DNA from: Cysteiniphilum litorale
GTDB lineage: Bacteria; Pseudomonadota; Gammaproteobacteria; Francisellales; Francisellaceae
Direction of reading: 5' to 3'
Length of the DNA: 48,911 nt
Assembly: GCF_003428165.1 (NCBI RefSeq)
Contig: NZ_QLIQ01000023.1
Span: 1-48,911, forward strand
Position numbers and translations under genes: made by a program. Below are positions 1-8,320 of the stretch, one piece after another (position 1 is the first letter of the stretch; each line of letters opens with the position of its first letter). The notes beneath the pieces were generated by a model, which worked only from the letters and a program-made list of their open reading frames with translations, was not told where the DNA came from and searched no databases.

Positions 1-105
1 AACCCTGGTGTGAAAACAATTTGGCTTGGGTTTCAACGAATGCATGACTTTGCCCTAGCCTGGTCAAGCTTTCAGACTTTACAAGGAGAAGAATTAAATG
101 AATAG
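1..105 (+). CDS. Tn5-like (IS4 family) transposase, C-terminal end only
   Basis: The window opens inside a reading frame that ends at a TAG at 103-105 and encodes about 34 residues. The stretch PGVKTIWLGF followed by MHDFALAW matches the end of the Tn5-type transposase dimerisation domain, where the pattern is PG-K-W-G-L-D/H-D. The catalytic DDE core lies outside the window, so intactness cannot be judged. About 90 nt of non-coding sequence follows, with a hairpin and an end-like palindrome at 191-217, after which the chromosomal gene tadA begins. Family-level call is fairly secure; the specific element is not identifiable. Confidence 0.7.
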   Translation, partial: NPGVKTIWLGFQRMHDFALAWSSFQTLQGEELNE

Positions 106-115
106 AAAAGATCCC

Positions 116-185
116 TATAAACCTATGTTTGCAAGAGGGGTGGCAGCCGCAGGCTGACGGGGTGTTTATAAAATCATAGTTTTTT
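116..185 (+). terminator. Nested inverted repeats after the transposase, terminator-like
   Basis: TATAAAC (116-122) is repeated inverted as GTTTATA (164-170), enclosing a small CAGCC-GCA-GGCTG hairpin. CTATG (123-127) and CATAG (175-179) form an alternative outer stem that runs into a T tract. This fits a loose intrinsic terminator for the transposase or part of the element's end. No transcript evidence is available. Confidence 0.3.
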
Positions 186-190
186 CTAAA

Positions 191-217
191 ATGCGTAACT
201 CCAATTAGTTACTATGC
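191..217. repeat. Palindrome at the IS/chromosome junction, possible IS end and tadA terminator
   Basis: GTAACT (195-200) and AGTTAC (207-212) form a 6-bp inverted repeat that overlaps the tadA stop codon. Read on the minus strand it is followed by a short T-rich run, so it could end tadA transcription. The 12-mer TGGAGTTACGCA on the minus strand (192-203) also occurs at 30276-30287, which suggests it may be the terminal repeat of a mobile element. Confidence 0.35.
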
Positions 218-681
218 TTTTTCTGCAACCGCCGCTCATTAAAAAATGCTTTAAGCATATCACTGGCATCATCTGCCAAGATGCCTCCTTCCACATTCAA
301 ATAATGATTTAAAAATGGCTCTGTATGTAACTGTGCTTTTGAGCAAGCAACCCCTGCTTTTGGCTCTTTAGTCGCAAAATAAAGCGTTCTGATACGCGCG
401 TGCACCATCGCACCTAAACACATCATACATGGCTCTAAAGTGACATAGAGATCACACTCCGGTAAGCGATAGTTTTGCATCATTTGCGCAGCACCGCGCA
501 ATGCAATAATCTCAGCATGTGCTGTGGGGTCGTTATTCATAATCATCTGATTAAAACCTCTCCCAATGATTTGATTATCTTTGACAATAATCGCACCAAC
601 GGGGACCTCATTATGCTCTTGCGCTTTCTTTGCCTCTAATAGCGCATACGCCATCCACTGTTCTTTAGTCATTAATGACAT
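205..681 (-). CDS. tadA: tRNA-specific adenosine deaminase TadA
   Basis: Deaminates the wobble adenosine 34 to inosine in tRNA-Arg(ACG), an essential step in decoding CGN codons. The 158-residue product has the deaminase zinc site: HAE at residues 55-57 (zinc His and proton-shuttle Glu) and PCMMC at 84-88 (two zinc Cys). Length is close to that of bacterial TadA. The annotated ATG and a second ATG three codons in are both plausible, because neither has a strong ribosome binding site. It is transcribed divergently from tamA. Its stop codon overlaps the palindrome next to the transposase remnant, so the insertion lies immediately downstream and has not cut the gene. Confidence 0.93.
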   Translation of the reverse strand: MSLMTKEQWMAYALLEAKKAQEHNEVPVGAIIVKDNQIIGRGFNQMIMNNDPTAHAEIIALRGAAQMMQNYRLPECDLYVTLEPCMMCLGAMVHARIRTLYFATKEPKAGVACSKAQLHTEPFLNHYLNVEGGILADDASDMLKAFFNERRLQKKHSN

Positions 682-765
682 GCTTAGCTTATTTATCTAC
701 ACCTCAAGTTAGCCTATACTATACTACACTTTATCAACAACATGACCCTATAGAGCAATATTAAG

Positions 766-2562
766 ATGTTAAGGAAGAGTATTCTTCGTATATTTTTTAT
801 ATTTAGCCTGTTTAGCCTTAGCTTCTTGTACGCTGCTGATGACAATAAAAGTGATTCCAAAGCGCCAACTCTTGATATTGTTATTAATGGTATTAACGAC
901 AATAAAATCAAATCAAGCATTCTTGATAATATCAGCTTATCGCGCTTTAAGGCGTTTGCTGTTTCTCACCCCAATCAAATGCAACTACTACTTAAAAAAA
1001 GTGATGATGAAATCAAAACATTACTTGAGCCATATGGTTACTATAAACCAGTCATTACCACAGACTTTAGTGTCAAAGATAACCTTTGGATTGCTACATT
1101 CAATGTCAAACTCAATGAACCATTACATATTGATGCCTTAACCGTTAACATCAATGGCTCAGGTCAACATTCTAAAATCGCTACTAAGACGCTAAATGAC
1201 TTGCCACTAAAGCAAGGCGATATTTTAACGCAAACTGCTTATGAAAAATCCAAAGCATTACTGACTGATAGCTTTTTTAACGCGGGTTACCTCGATAGCG
1301 AACTCACAGAACATGAGATTCGCATTAATATGCTTAAATACACTGCTGAAGTCATCTTGAGCATTGATACTGGCGATCTTTATACGATTGGTGCTATTAA
1401 TATTAAACAGCAGCGTTATGATTATGCCGAGCGTTTTATCGATGATATTATCAAGGTTAGCATCGGTGATGTCATGTCGCAGAAAAAGATCACCAAAGCC
1501 AATAAGCGTTTACAAGATAGCGGTTATTTTAGCAACGCTCAGCTTGTGCCTAAAATCTCTAAGCGTGATAAAGTTAACAAGACCGTCCCAGTGGATTTAA
1601 ACTTAACAGCAGGGCACGCACGCACTTATACTTTTGGTGTGGGTTATGGCACATTCACAGGTCCTAGGGTAAGCTTTGGTACGCTTTTTCGTCATGTTAC
1701 CGATACCGGACAGCAGTTTTCCTTTAACGTCTCAGCGTCTCCTGCCAATAGTACCTTTAGCACAAGCTATGTTTTTCCAGGACAAGATCCACTACACGAC
1801 AACTGGAGTCTTATTGCCGAGCAAAGCTATATTGAAACCGATACCTACAATGAACGCCAAACTAATTTTGGTATTGCACGCACTCACAAATATGGTAATT
1901 GGCAAACCACCGTGAGTTTGCAGCAATATCTTACCAACTACAATACCGTTGCCAACCCCAATAATACCAATGGTAAATACCTTGTTCCGGCTTTAACCCT
2001 TCTCTACGACGGCAGCTGGCAAAATGGTTTTTGGCGTCAAGGCTTAGTGTGGAATGAATTATTACAAGCTTCCATCAAATCCCCACTGTCGGATCAGGAT
2101 TTTATTCGCAACAATATGAGCATTTATTACTCACTCCCCATTAATCCAGAATGGAATCGCTTACTCTTTGGTGCTAACTGGGGATTTATCACGGTTGACG
2201 ACATCCAAAATGTCGCCCCCAATTTTCGCTTTTATGCTGGTGGGGTGAGTAACCTTCTGGGTTATCCCTTCTTAAGCCAAGGACCTAGCATTAATGGTAA
2301 TGTCACGGGTGGGCGCTATCTTGCCACAGGTCTTGCCGGCATTGAACAACGTATTTATGGCAACTTCAGCTCAATGCTTTACTACAATTTGGGTAATGCT
2401 GCCAATAAGCCTAACTTTAGTGATGTTGAGATTTTGCGCGCGGCAGGTATTGGGCTTAGCTATAAAACACCACTTGGACCCTTTATGGTATTTTTCACGC
2501 GTACATTGAATCATAATGATGAGCATTGGCGCTTTGATTTAAGCATCGGGATAAGCCTATGA
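766..2562 (+). CDS. tamA: Translocation and assembly module subunit TamA (Omp85 family)
   Basis: Outer-membrane beta-barrel partner of TamB. The pair supports outer-membrane protein assembly and phospholipid traffic between membranes. The 598-residue product starts with a clear signal peptide (basic LRK, then a phenylalanine/leucine-rich core, cleavage near AADD). POTRA-like periplasmic repeats fill roughly residues 30-270. A C-terminal Omp85 barrel follows, rich in alternating aromatic strands, and the protein ends in an outer-membrane style strand. Length is near the 577 residues of E. coli TamA. The ribosome binding site is weak. The stop codon overlaps the tamB start (ATGA), so the two are translationally coupled. 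BamA is less likely because there are too few POTRA domains and tamB is adjacent. Confidence 0.88.
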   Translation: MLRKSILRIFFIFSLFSLSFLYAADDNKSDSKAPTLDIVINGINDNKIKSSILDNISLSRFKAFAVSHPNQMQLLLKKSDDEIKTLLEPYGYYKPVITTDFSVKDNLWIATFNVKLNEPLHIDALTVNINGSGQHSKIATKTLNDLPLKQGDILTQTAYEKSKALLTDSFFNAGYLDSELTEHEIRINMLKYTAEVILSIDTGDLYTIGAINIKQQRYDYAERFIDDIIKVSIGDVMSQKKITKANKRLQDSGYFSNAQLVPKISKRDKVNKTVPVDLNLTAGHARTYTFGVGYGTFTGPRVSFGTLFRHVTDTGQQFSFNVSASPANSTFSTSYVFPGQDPLHDNWSLIAEQSYIETDTYNERQTNFGIARTHKYGNWQTTVSLQQYLTNYNTVANPNNTNGKYLVPALTLLYDGSWQNGFWRQGLVWNELLQASIKSPLSDQDFIRNNMSIYYSLPINPEWNRLLFGANWGFITVDDIQNVAPNFRFYAGGVSNLLGYPFLSQGPSINGNVTGGRYLATGLAGIEQRIYGNFSSMLYYNLGNAANKPNFSDVEILRAAGIGLSYKTPLGPFMVFFTRTLNHNDEHWRFDLSIGISL

Positions 2563-5500
2563 GAAGCTTACGTAAAACAGTTAAATGGTGCTTAATCACG
2601 CTCGTAAGCCTAATATTGATCATTGCACTAGCGCTTGGATTTTTATTGTTTACCACGCCAGGGTTGAAGATAACGCAAAAAATCACCAATCATTTTTTGC
2701 AACCCCTTGGCATTAGTCTTAAAGGCAATATTTCAGGTCAAATTAATCAACTCAAACTAGATGAGCTTGATATTAAAAACGACACCGTGGATATTCGCTT
2801 AAGCCAAGTTGAGCTTTCGTTATCATTATGGTCCTTGATCAGTCACCAAACGCTTGATGTTAAACATCTATCCGTAGATAAAGTCTATGTTGATATCAAT
2901 ACACATACAACAAATAATGCAAGTGATAGTCAAGCACATGAAGATAGCAGCCCCTTTAGTATGCCGCTTGATCTTTATGCTAAAAACATCAACGTTAGTG
3001 ATGTAAAGTATTTGATGAATAAACAATTAATCACTCATGCGACGAACGTCAGTGCAAATGGTATTAATTTAGTTGATGACAAACTAGAGCTTAATAAAGT
3101 TTCTGCCAAGGTCCCCGCTTATTCAGCCAGTGCAACGGTAAATAGCGGTTATATTATATTAAACGCGCCTTTTAAAACGTATTTAAAGGTCAATTTATCT
3201 GCTGCACAAAGTGGCGCTGATATTAGAAGTACCCAAACCCAAATCATTGGTAATTTTGCAGATAAATTTAGCATCATGAGCGATGGTATTATTCACTACA
3301 AAACAAGACCCTATCCTTACTCTCTTATTTCAAGCTTTGATCAAGGAGAAATAGTTAACCAACTAAAACTTGATCATCTTGCCATGATTAATAATACACT
3401 GCTGTTTAATGACCAACTGGACTGGTCCGTCAACCTCACCTCTTTAAACCCTGCAGTGCCACTTAAATTTAATATCGGTGGTAAGCTTAATACCACTGAC
3501 CATGATCTTCGACTTAAAACTAGCTTTTGTGATATTTTCAGCCACGATTCTGAGTTACGTTGCCATATAAACCTATCTAGCAGCGATGGCACTTTTCACC
3601 TAAATCAATTCAAGCTATTTAATCCACGCAATGATGATCGTGTGCAAGTCAAACTTGCGCAATCCAAGCAAAATATTCAAGCGCAATGGGAAGTTTTTGT
3701 GAATGATCTTAATGCTTACCCTTTTAATGTCAGTGGCAATATCTACTCACAAGGAAAAGTTGACATCAATGACAAGACAACCAAAGCACTCAAAATGACG
3801 CTTGATGTCGATGATTTTCTCTATAAGCAATTTGATCTCTCTAAACTTGTGTTAGCTGTTGATAATCACTCATTAACACTCAATGCTGATTCTCATAAAA
3901 TCTCAACGCTCATTAAGATGCAATTACAGAGTCTGTCACTGTCACAGATTACGGCAAAGCTTAATACTTTAAACTTCACCAGCAAAACCTTTAAGCAAGA
4001 CTGGCATCTGACGAAAGCCGTTGATTTAGCACTTAGTCCTGATAAAAGTAGCATGAGTGATCTGTGTCTTCTGGCATCGAATGATAATCATTTTTGCATT
4101 AGCGCTTCATTAGCACCGAATGCCATTACGGTTCAAACAGCTGGCGAGATAACCCCTGCGCAATTTATCCCTAATCTGCCTTATGGCGGTGATAGCTTTG
4201 CCTTAAGCTTCAAGGGGAACTATTTACAAGAACCTAATAGTCATCCCAAAGCAAATTTCAGTATCTCCGGACATGGGTTTTTCTTTGCCAACAACACCTC
4301 ATGGTTTAAGCAATTGCAACAGATTGTGCCGATCCATCAGTTATCTTACACGACGAATATCAATACCGACTTATCACTTCAAGATCAAAAGCTTGCATTA
4401 AGCAGCAATGTTTCCTTTCCGCAAAACTCACTGGTACTTAAGCTTAATAGTGATAATTTTGATTTATATAATTTGAGCAAAGCAAAATTAACTGGCGCGC
4501 TTGAGCTGTCATCAACGCGCCTTGATTGGATCAGTAATTTCATCCCACAATTCCCAACATTAATTAATAAAGGTGATTTACATAGCAGCCTACAAGTCAC
4601 AGGTACTTTGTTTGACCCGCGCGTTGATGGCGATATCGCACTTAAAAATGCGCAAATTGAGCTATTACCATTAAACACCACCTTAGATGATATCAATGCC
4701 AATATCCTGATACGCAATCCGCTGAATGCTAAGATCAATCTTACGGCAAACATCCAAAAATCGCCATTAACCGTCAGTGGATTAGTTGATTTGCATGGTG
4801 CCACACCAAATACCAATATTAATATCAATGGTAAAAAACTATTAGTGCTCAACACGCCTGATATGGAGGTCACGGTAAGCCCTACTTTAAATTTCAATCA
4901 AAGCAATGGCAGCAGTAACTTAAGCGGCAATATTTTTATCGATAAATTAATTGTCAATCTCGCTGATATGAAAAGCAGTAGTCTACAAAATACCATTCAA
5001 AACGATGTTGTCTATGTTAACAACAGTAATCAAGCAATACAAACACAAAAAAATACGCCATTTAGCATGAATCTCAATATTGATATGGGTAAAAATGCGC
5101 ATATCTCAGGGCTTGGCATCGATACCAACATTCAAGGCAAACTAAATATCATTAGCCAACCGAATCAGCCAATGCTTGGTATTGGGACGCTGCAACCAGT
5201 CAATGGCGTATTTAGCGCTTATGGTAAAACGTTCAGCGTTGACCCTAAATCAACTATCCAATTTAATAACTCGCCAGTTGGTAATCCGATGCTAGCAATT
5301 ACCACGTTTTACAATATCCCAACCTCTGTTAAGCTGACACAATCAAATGCACCTGATACCATCGGCATTGAAATCACTGGCATGGCAAATAATCCAAAAA
5401 TACAACTCTTCTCAGATCCGAGCATGTCACAAACAGATATTCTCTCTTATATCTTATTTGGTCAGACGTTAAATGATGCCAATAGTAGCCAAGCATCATC

Positions 5501-5849
5501 AGATGCGTTATCGCAAGCAGCGCTTTTAATAGCGATTAATGAAGGCGGTAGCGGGGTCATTGATGAGCTTAAAGACAAATTATCACTTGCAGAGTTTTCA
5601 CTTGGCAACTTAAACAATAACCCAACCAATACCACAAATAACACAACCGCTGAGCAAAACAACACAGCCGTTTTTATTGGCAAACAAGTAACCTCAAGAC
5701 TTTATCTAAGCTATGGTGTTGGCGTATTCACCGGTGAACAACAAGGCATCGCAACCTTTTCACTAAGCCCTAATTGGAAATTAAAAGGTGAGGTAACAAG
5801 CTTTGACCGTGGTGGCGACATTCTTTATCAAACACATTCTGAAAATTAA
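2559..5849 (+). CDS. tamB: Translocation and assembly module subunit TamB (AsmA-like)
   Basis: Large inner-membrane-anchored periplasmic protein that spans the envelope as a hydrophobic beta-groove and works with TamA. The 1096-residue product has one N-terminal membrane helix (about residues 9-31). A long beta-rich, low-complexity periplasmic body follows, with many short repeats ending in D-I or N-I pairs. The C-terminal DUF490/TamB domain is the conserved part, including the segment around QTDILSYILFGQ. E. coli TamB is 1259 residues, so this is somewhat short but ends normally. Its ATG overlaps the tamA stop by 4 nt. No terminator is obvious in the 69 nt before rhlE. Confidence 0.9.
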   Translation: MRSLRKTVKWCLITLVSLILIIALALGFLLFTTPGLKITQKITNHFLQPLGISLKGNISGQINQLKLDELDIKNDTVDIRLSQVELSLSLWSLISHQTLDVKHLSVDKVYVDINTHTTNNASDSQAHEDSSPFSMPLDLYAKNINVSDVKYLMNKQLITHATNVSANGINLVDDKLELNKVSAKVPAYSASATVNSGYIILNAPFKTYLKVNLSAAQSGADIRSTQTQIIGNFADKFSIMSDGIIHYKTRPYPYSLISSFDQGEIVNQLKLDHLAMINNTLLFNDQLDWSVNLTSLNPAVPLKFNIGGKLNTTDHDLRLKTSFCDIFSHDSELRCHINLSSSDGTFHLNQFKLFNPRNDDRVQVKLAQSKQNIQAQWEVFVNDLNAYPFNVSGNIYSQGKVDINDKTTKALKMTLDVDDFLYKQFDLSKLVLAVDNHSLTLNADSHKISTLIKMQLQSLSLSQITAKLNTLNFTSKTFKQDWHLTKAVDLALSPDKSSMSDLCLLASNDNHFCISASLAPNAITVQTAGEITPAQFIPNLPYGGDSFALSFKGNYLQEPNSHPKANFSISGHGFFFANNTSWFKQLQQIVPIHQLSYTTNINTDLSLQDQKLALSSNVSFPQNSLVLKLNSDNFDLYNLSKAKLTGALELSSTRLDWISNFIPQFPTLINKGDLHSSLQVTGTLFDPRVDGDIALKNAQIELLPLNTTLDDINANILIRNPLNAKINLTANIQKSPLTVSGLVDLHGATPNTNININGKKLLVLNTPDMEVTVSPTLNFNQSNGSSNLSGNIFIDKLIVNLADMKSSSLQNTIQNDVVYVNNSNQAIQTQKNTPFSMNLNIDMGKNAHISGLGIDTNIQGKLNIISQPNQPMLGIGTLQPVNGVFSAYGKTFSVDPKSTIQFNNSPVGNPMLAITTFYNIPTSVKLTQSNAPDTIGIEITGMANNPKIQLFSDPSMSQTDILSYILFGQTLNDANSSQASSDALSQAALLIAINEGGSGVIDELKDKLSLAEFSLGNLNNNPTNTTNNTTAEQNNTAVFIGKQVTSRLYLSYGVGVFTGEQQGIATFSLSPNWKLKGEVTSFDRGGDILYQTHSEN

Positions 5850-5918
5850 AAAATAACTATCCATTCTCTGTCAATATGTCTATGCTTAGCACAAATTATT
5901 CAATGTTTGTAAATATCA

Positions 5919-7202
5919 ATGTCATTCTCCTCATTAGGTTTAAGCAACGCCATCTTAAACGCACTCACCGAGCAAGGCTATAAAGAGCCATCTCCCATCC
6001 AACAAAAGGCCATTCCCGCTGTTTTAAGCGGGCGTGATGTACTTGCTGCAGCACAAACCGGCACGGGTAAAACCGCAGCCTTCACCTTGCCAATTTTAGA
6101 AATGTTAGCACAAGGACCACAGTCAACTGCCAATCAAACGCATGCCCTTATCTTAACGCCAACACGCGAGCTTGCCGCTCAAATAGAGGTAAATATCCAA
6201 GCGTATAGTACGAACTTGCACTTACGCTCTTGTGTCGTATTTGGCGGAGTTAAAATCAATCCACAAATGATGCGCTTACGTAAGGGTGCAGATATTCTCG
6301 TGGCAACGCCTGGGCGGTTACTTGATTTATATGAGCAAAATGCCATTCGCTTTGATCGCTTGAAATTTTTAGTCCTTGATGAAGCCGATCGCATGCTCGA
6401 TATGGGCTTTATTCATGCTATTCGCAAAATTCTAACGCTTCTACCCAAAAAGCGCCAAAACTTAATGTTCTCAGCAACCTTTAGCCCTGAGATCAAAGAG
6501 CTTGCTAAATCTATTGTCCGTAATCCTTTAGAAATCTCAGTAAGTCCACCCAATCAAGCAGCACCCAAAGTTAAACATTGGATCGCTCCTGTTGATAAAA
6601 AACAGAAAGTTAACTTATTGATTAAACTCATTAAAACCCATAACTGGGCACAAGTATTGGTTTTTTCACGCACTAAACATGGTGCCAATCATCTTGTTGG
6701 CAAACTTGAAAAAGCGGATATCAAGAGTGCTGCGATTCATGGCAACAAAAGCCAAGGCGCACGCACCAAAGCATTAAGTGATTTTAAAAACAATGAGGTA
6801 CAAGTATTAGTGGCAACAGATATTGCCGCACGCGGCTTGGATATCAGTCAGCTGCCTTGCGTGATCAATTTTGATTTACCGAATGTGCCTGAAGATTACG
6901 TCCATCGCATTGGACGCACAGGACGCGCAGGCGCCACTGGAGAAGCAATCTCTTTGGTCAGTGCCGATGAGTTTCCACAGTTAGCCGATATTGAAAAGCT
7001 CTTAAAAAGAGCGCTAGAGCGCGTTATTATTGATGACTTTGATCCAGTGCACAGCCTACCGCAATCTAATCCGCATAATTATAAGACCATCAAGAAAGTA
7101 ACACCTAAGAAGCCAAAGATTGAACATCGCGATGGACAAAAAAAGCCCACGCGCCACCCTAAAGGCAATCGTCAAAGACAGAATCGCTCTGAGAAAAAAT
7201 AA
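5919..7202 (+). CDS. rhlE: DEAD-box ATP-dependent RNA helicase, RhlE type
   Basis: RNA helicase of the RhlE group, linked in other bacteria to ribosome assembly and RNA turnover. All core motifs are visible in the 427-residue product: Q motif near residues 21-29, motif I AQTGTGKT at 45-52, PTRELA, TPGR, motif II DEAD at 154-157, SAT, and motif [10 protein letters not shown] at 329-336. A short Lys/Arg-rich tail (about the last 45 residues) replaces the long tail of some homologues and probably binds RNA non-specifically. It is a single gene. The CCCTG-AA-CAGGG hairpin just downstream lacks a T tract and is a poor terminator. Confidence 0.9.
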   Translation: MSFSSLGLSNAILNALTEQGYKEPSPIQQKAIPAVLSGRDVLAAAQTGTGKTAAFTLPILEMLAQGPQSTANQTHALILTPTRELAAQIEVNIQAYSTNLHLRSCVVFGGVKINPQMMRLRKGADILVATPGRLLDLYEQNAIRFDRLKFLVLDEADRMLDMGFIHAIRKILTLLPKKRQNLMFSATFSPEIKELAKSIVRNPLEISVSPPNQAAPKVKHWIAPVDKKQKVNLLIKLIKTHNWAQVLVFSRTKHGANHLVGKLEKADIKSAAIHGNKSQGARTKALSDFKNNEVQVLVATDIAARGLDISQLPCVINFDLPNVPEDYVHRIGRTGRAGATGEAISLVSADEFPQLADIEKLLKRALERVIIDDFDPVHSLPQSNPHNYKTIKKVTPKKPKIEHRDGQKKPTRHPKGNRQRQNRSEKK

Positions 7203-7263
7203 TCTGCTAAAAATCACCCTGAACAGGGCATGCCCAATCATGGAAGATAAAAATGAACTTGAT

Positions 7264-7299
7264 TATAGGTTTTGACCTATATATAGTATGAACTATAAT
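7264..7299 (+). promoter_or_regulatory. Promoter with two operator palindromes of the degraded TA locus
   Basis: A near-consensus sigma70 promoter is visible: TTGACC (7272-7277), a 16-nt spacer, then TATAAT (7294-7299). Two inverted repeats with 4-nt spacers overlap it. TATAGGT-TTTG-ACCTATA (7264-7281) covers the -35, and TATAGT-ATGA-ACTATA (7282-7297) covers the -10. Their centres lie 17 nt apart. This arrangement is typical of autoregulation by a dimeric HTH antitoxin. It is inferred that the protein encoded at 7430 binds here. Confidence 0.6.
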
Positions 7300-7312
7300 T
7301 TGAAGAAGGAAA

Positions 7313-7429
7313 TATTTATGTGCTGGAAATAAAACAGGTAAAGATAAAAGATTTTATGAAGTGATGATACCTATTGCAGATCAAGAATTTACGCTTCATT
7401 TAAATAACAATAAAATACAGGAGTGAAAC
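7313..7429 (+). pseudogene. RelE/HigB-type toxin remnant (C-terminal tail only)
   Basis: In the frame ending at the TGA just before the antitoxin start, the sequence reads YLCAGNKTGKD, then RFYEVMIPIAD. This matches the C-terminal part of RelE/ParE-like toxins that pair with this class of HTH antitoxin. Only about 38 residues remain and there is an in-frame stop at 7301-7303, so the N-terminal and central toxin regions are gone. The retained promoter and a good ribosome binding site (GAAGGAA) now lead into a 4-codon ORF (ATG at 7318, stop TAA). This looks like an internal deletion that removed the toxin body and left the control region. Confidence 0.55.
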
Positions 7430-7732
7430 ATGGCGAAAACACTTAAACAAATACTTGCTCAAGAAAACGCAAAAGTTGTTACTCATGCTAAACAAAAGGC
7501 AGAGGCTATACTTTTGGATATCCACCTATCTGAGCTTAGAGAAAAAATGAATAAAACACAGGTCGAATTAGCCAACACATTAGGCGTTAAACAGCCAACC
7601 GTTGCCGAGATGGAAAAGCCAGGGCGAGATTTAAAGCTATCCTCATTAAAAAAATATATTGAAGCGACTGGTGGTAAACTAAGACTAGATATCGAACTTC
7701 CAGATGGAACACATTTCGGTTTTTCTGTGTAA
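7430..7732 (+). CDS. HTH (XRE/Cro-type) antitoxin, toxin partner degraded
   Basis: The 100-residue protein has a helix-turn-helix at roughly residues 41-63 (sequence around KTQVELANTLGVKQPTVAEM). It also has an N-terminal extension and the C-terminal IEATGGKLRLDIELPDG strand typical of XRE antitoxins paired with RelE/HigB-like toxins. It has a strong ribosome binding site (CAGGAG). Family knowledge gives it two jobs: neutralising its cognate toxin and repressing its own promoter through palindromic operators. Since the toxin upstream is reduced to a remnant, only the repressor function could survive here, or cross-neutralisation of related toxins. Confidence 0.75.
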   Translation: MAKTLKQILAQENAKVVTHAKQKAEAILLDIHLSELREKMNKTQVELANTLGVKQPTVAEMEKPGRDLKLSSLKKYIEATGGKLRLDIELPDGTHFGFSV

Positions 7733-7784
7733 TATACCACCCATAAACCATTTTACAGCCTTTCTGCCATTGAATTTCTTGTTC

Positions 7785-7845
7785 TTTTGAGTCATTAGAT
7801 ATTGCTAATAGTCCTTGCTATTACCTGCAATCCAATGACTCAAAA
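7785..7845. repeat. Long stem-loop between the antitoxin and cdd, possible bidirectional terminator
   Basis: TTTTGAGTCATT (7785-7796) and AATGACTCAAAA (7834-7845) are a perfect 12-bp inverted repeat. Inside it ATTGC pairs with GCAAT and TAATAG pairs with CTATTA around a 6-nt loop. The whole 61-nt segment therefore folds into one long, slightly interrupted hairpin. It sits between two convergent genes, and A/T runs at its base suit termination in both directions. Its size also resembles small mobile palindromes. Confidence 0.55.
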
Positions 7846-7913
7846 TTATCAAAAACTTCTTTGGCATTAAACACGGCAAAATGATTCATGAGTGGTATCA
7901 AACAACTATTTCG

Positions 7914-8309
7914 TCACAGACAAAATCGCTCCGGTAGCAGGTGATCAATTGAATATTGTTCGTGCTCTGTGCCATCTTGATTAAAGAGATGAATCACAAC
8001 ATCATTATCAAAAAACTCTGCCATAACTTGCCGACAAGCACCACATGGTGTGACCGGATTTCTGGCATCCGCCGTGACATAGATCGCTTTAAAATCTCCT
8101 TTACGCGCACCACTGGCAACAGCCGCATTAATTGCCACCATTTCAGCGCATGAACCCACGGGAAAGCTTGCGTTTTCAACGTTGACACCCTCGTGAACAT
8201 CACCGTTTTTAAGCTCAATCATTGCAGCAACACTAAAATTTGAATACGGCGCATAAGCACGCTTTTTTAATACTTGCAGCTTTCTAAATACTTCATTTAT
8301 TTCATGCAT
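7914..8309 (-). CDS. cdd: Cytidine deaminase
   Basis: Converts cytidine and deoxycytidine to uridine and deoxyuridine in pyrimidine salvage. The 131-residue protein is the short, homotetrameric type. CAE at residues 54-56 supplies a zinc Cys and the catalytic Glu, PCGAC at 88-92 supplies the two other zinc Cys, and NVENASF near 43-49 binds the ribose. It follows leuB by 11 nt on the same strand and is probably cotranscribed with it, although it has no role in leucine synthesis. Transcription likely ends at the large hairpin downstream. Confidence 0.93.
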   Translation of the reverse strand: MHEINEVFRKLQVLKKRAYAPYSNFSVAAMIELKNGDVHEGVNVENASFPVGSCAEMVAINAAVASGARKGDFKAIYVTADARNPVTPCGACRQVMAEFFDNDVVIHLFNQDGTEHEQYSIDHLLPERFCL

Positions 8310-8320
8310 TCACAACTCGC

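Noticed and set aside
7740-7913. Possible gene remnant on the minus strand between the antitoxin and cdd
   Set aside because: A 25-residue open stretch looks protein-like, but I cannot match it to a family and the region is better explained by the long hairpin.
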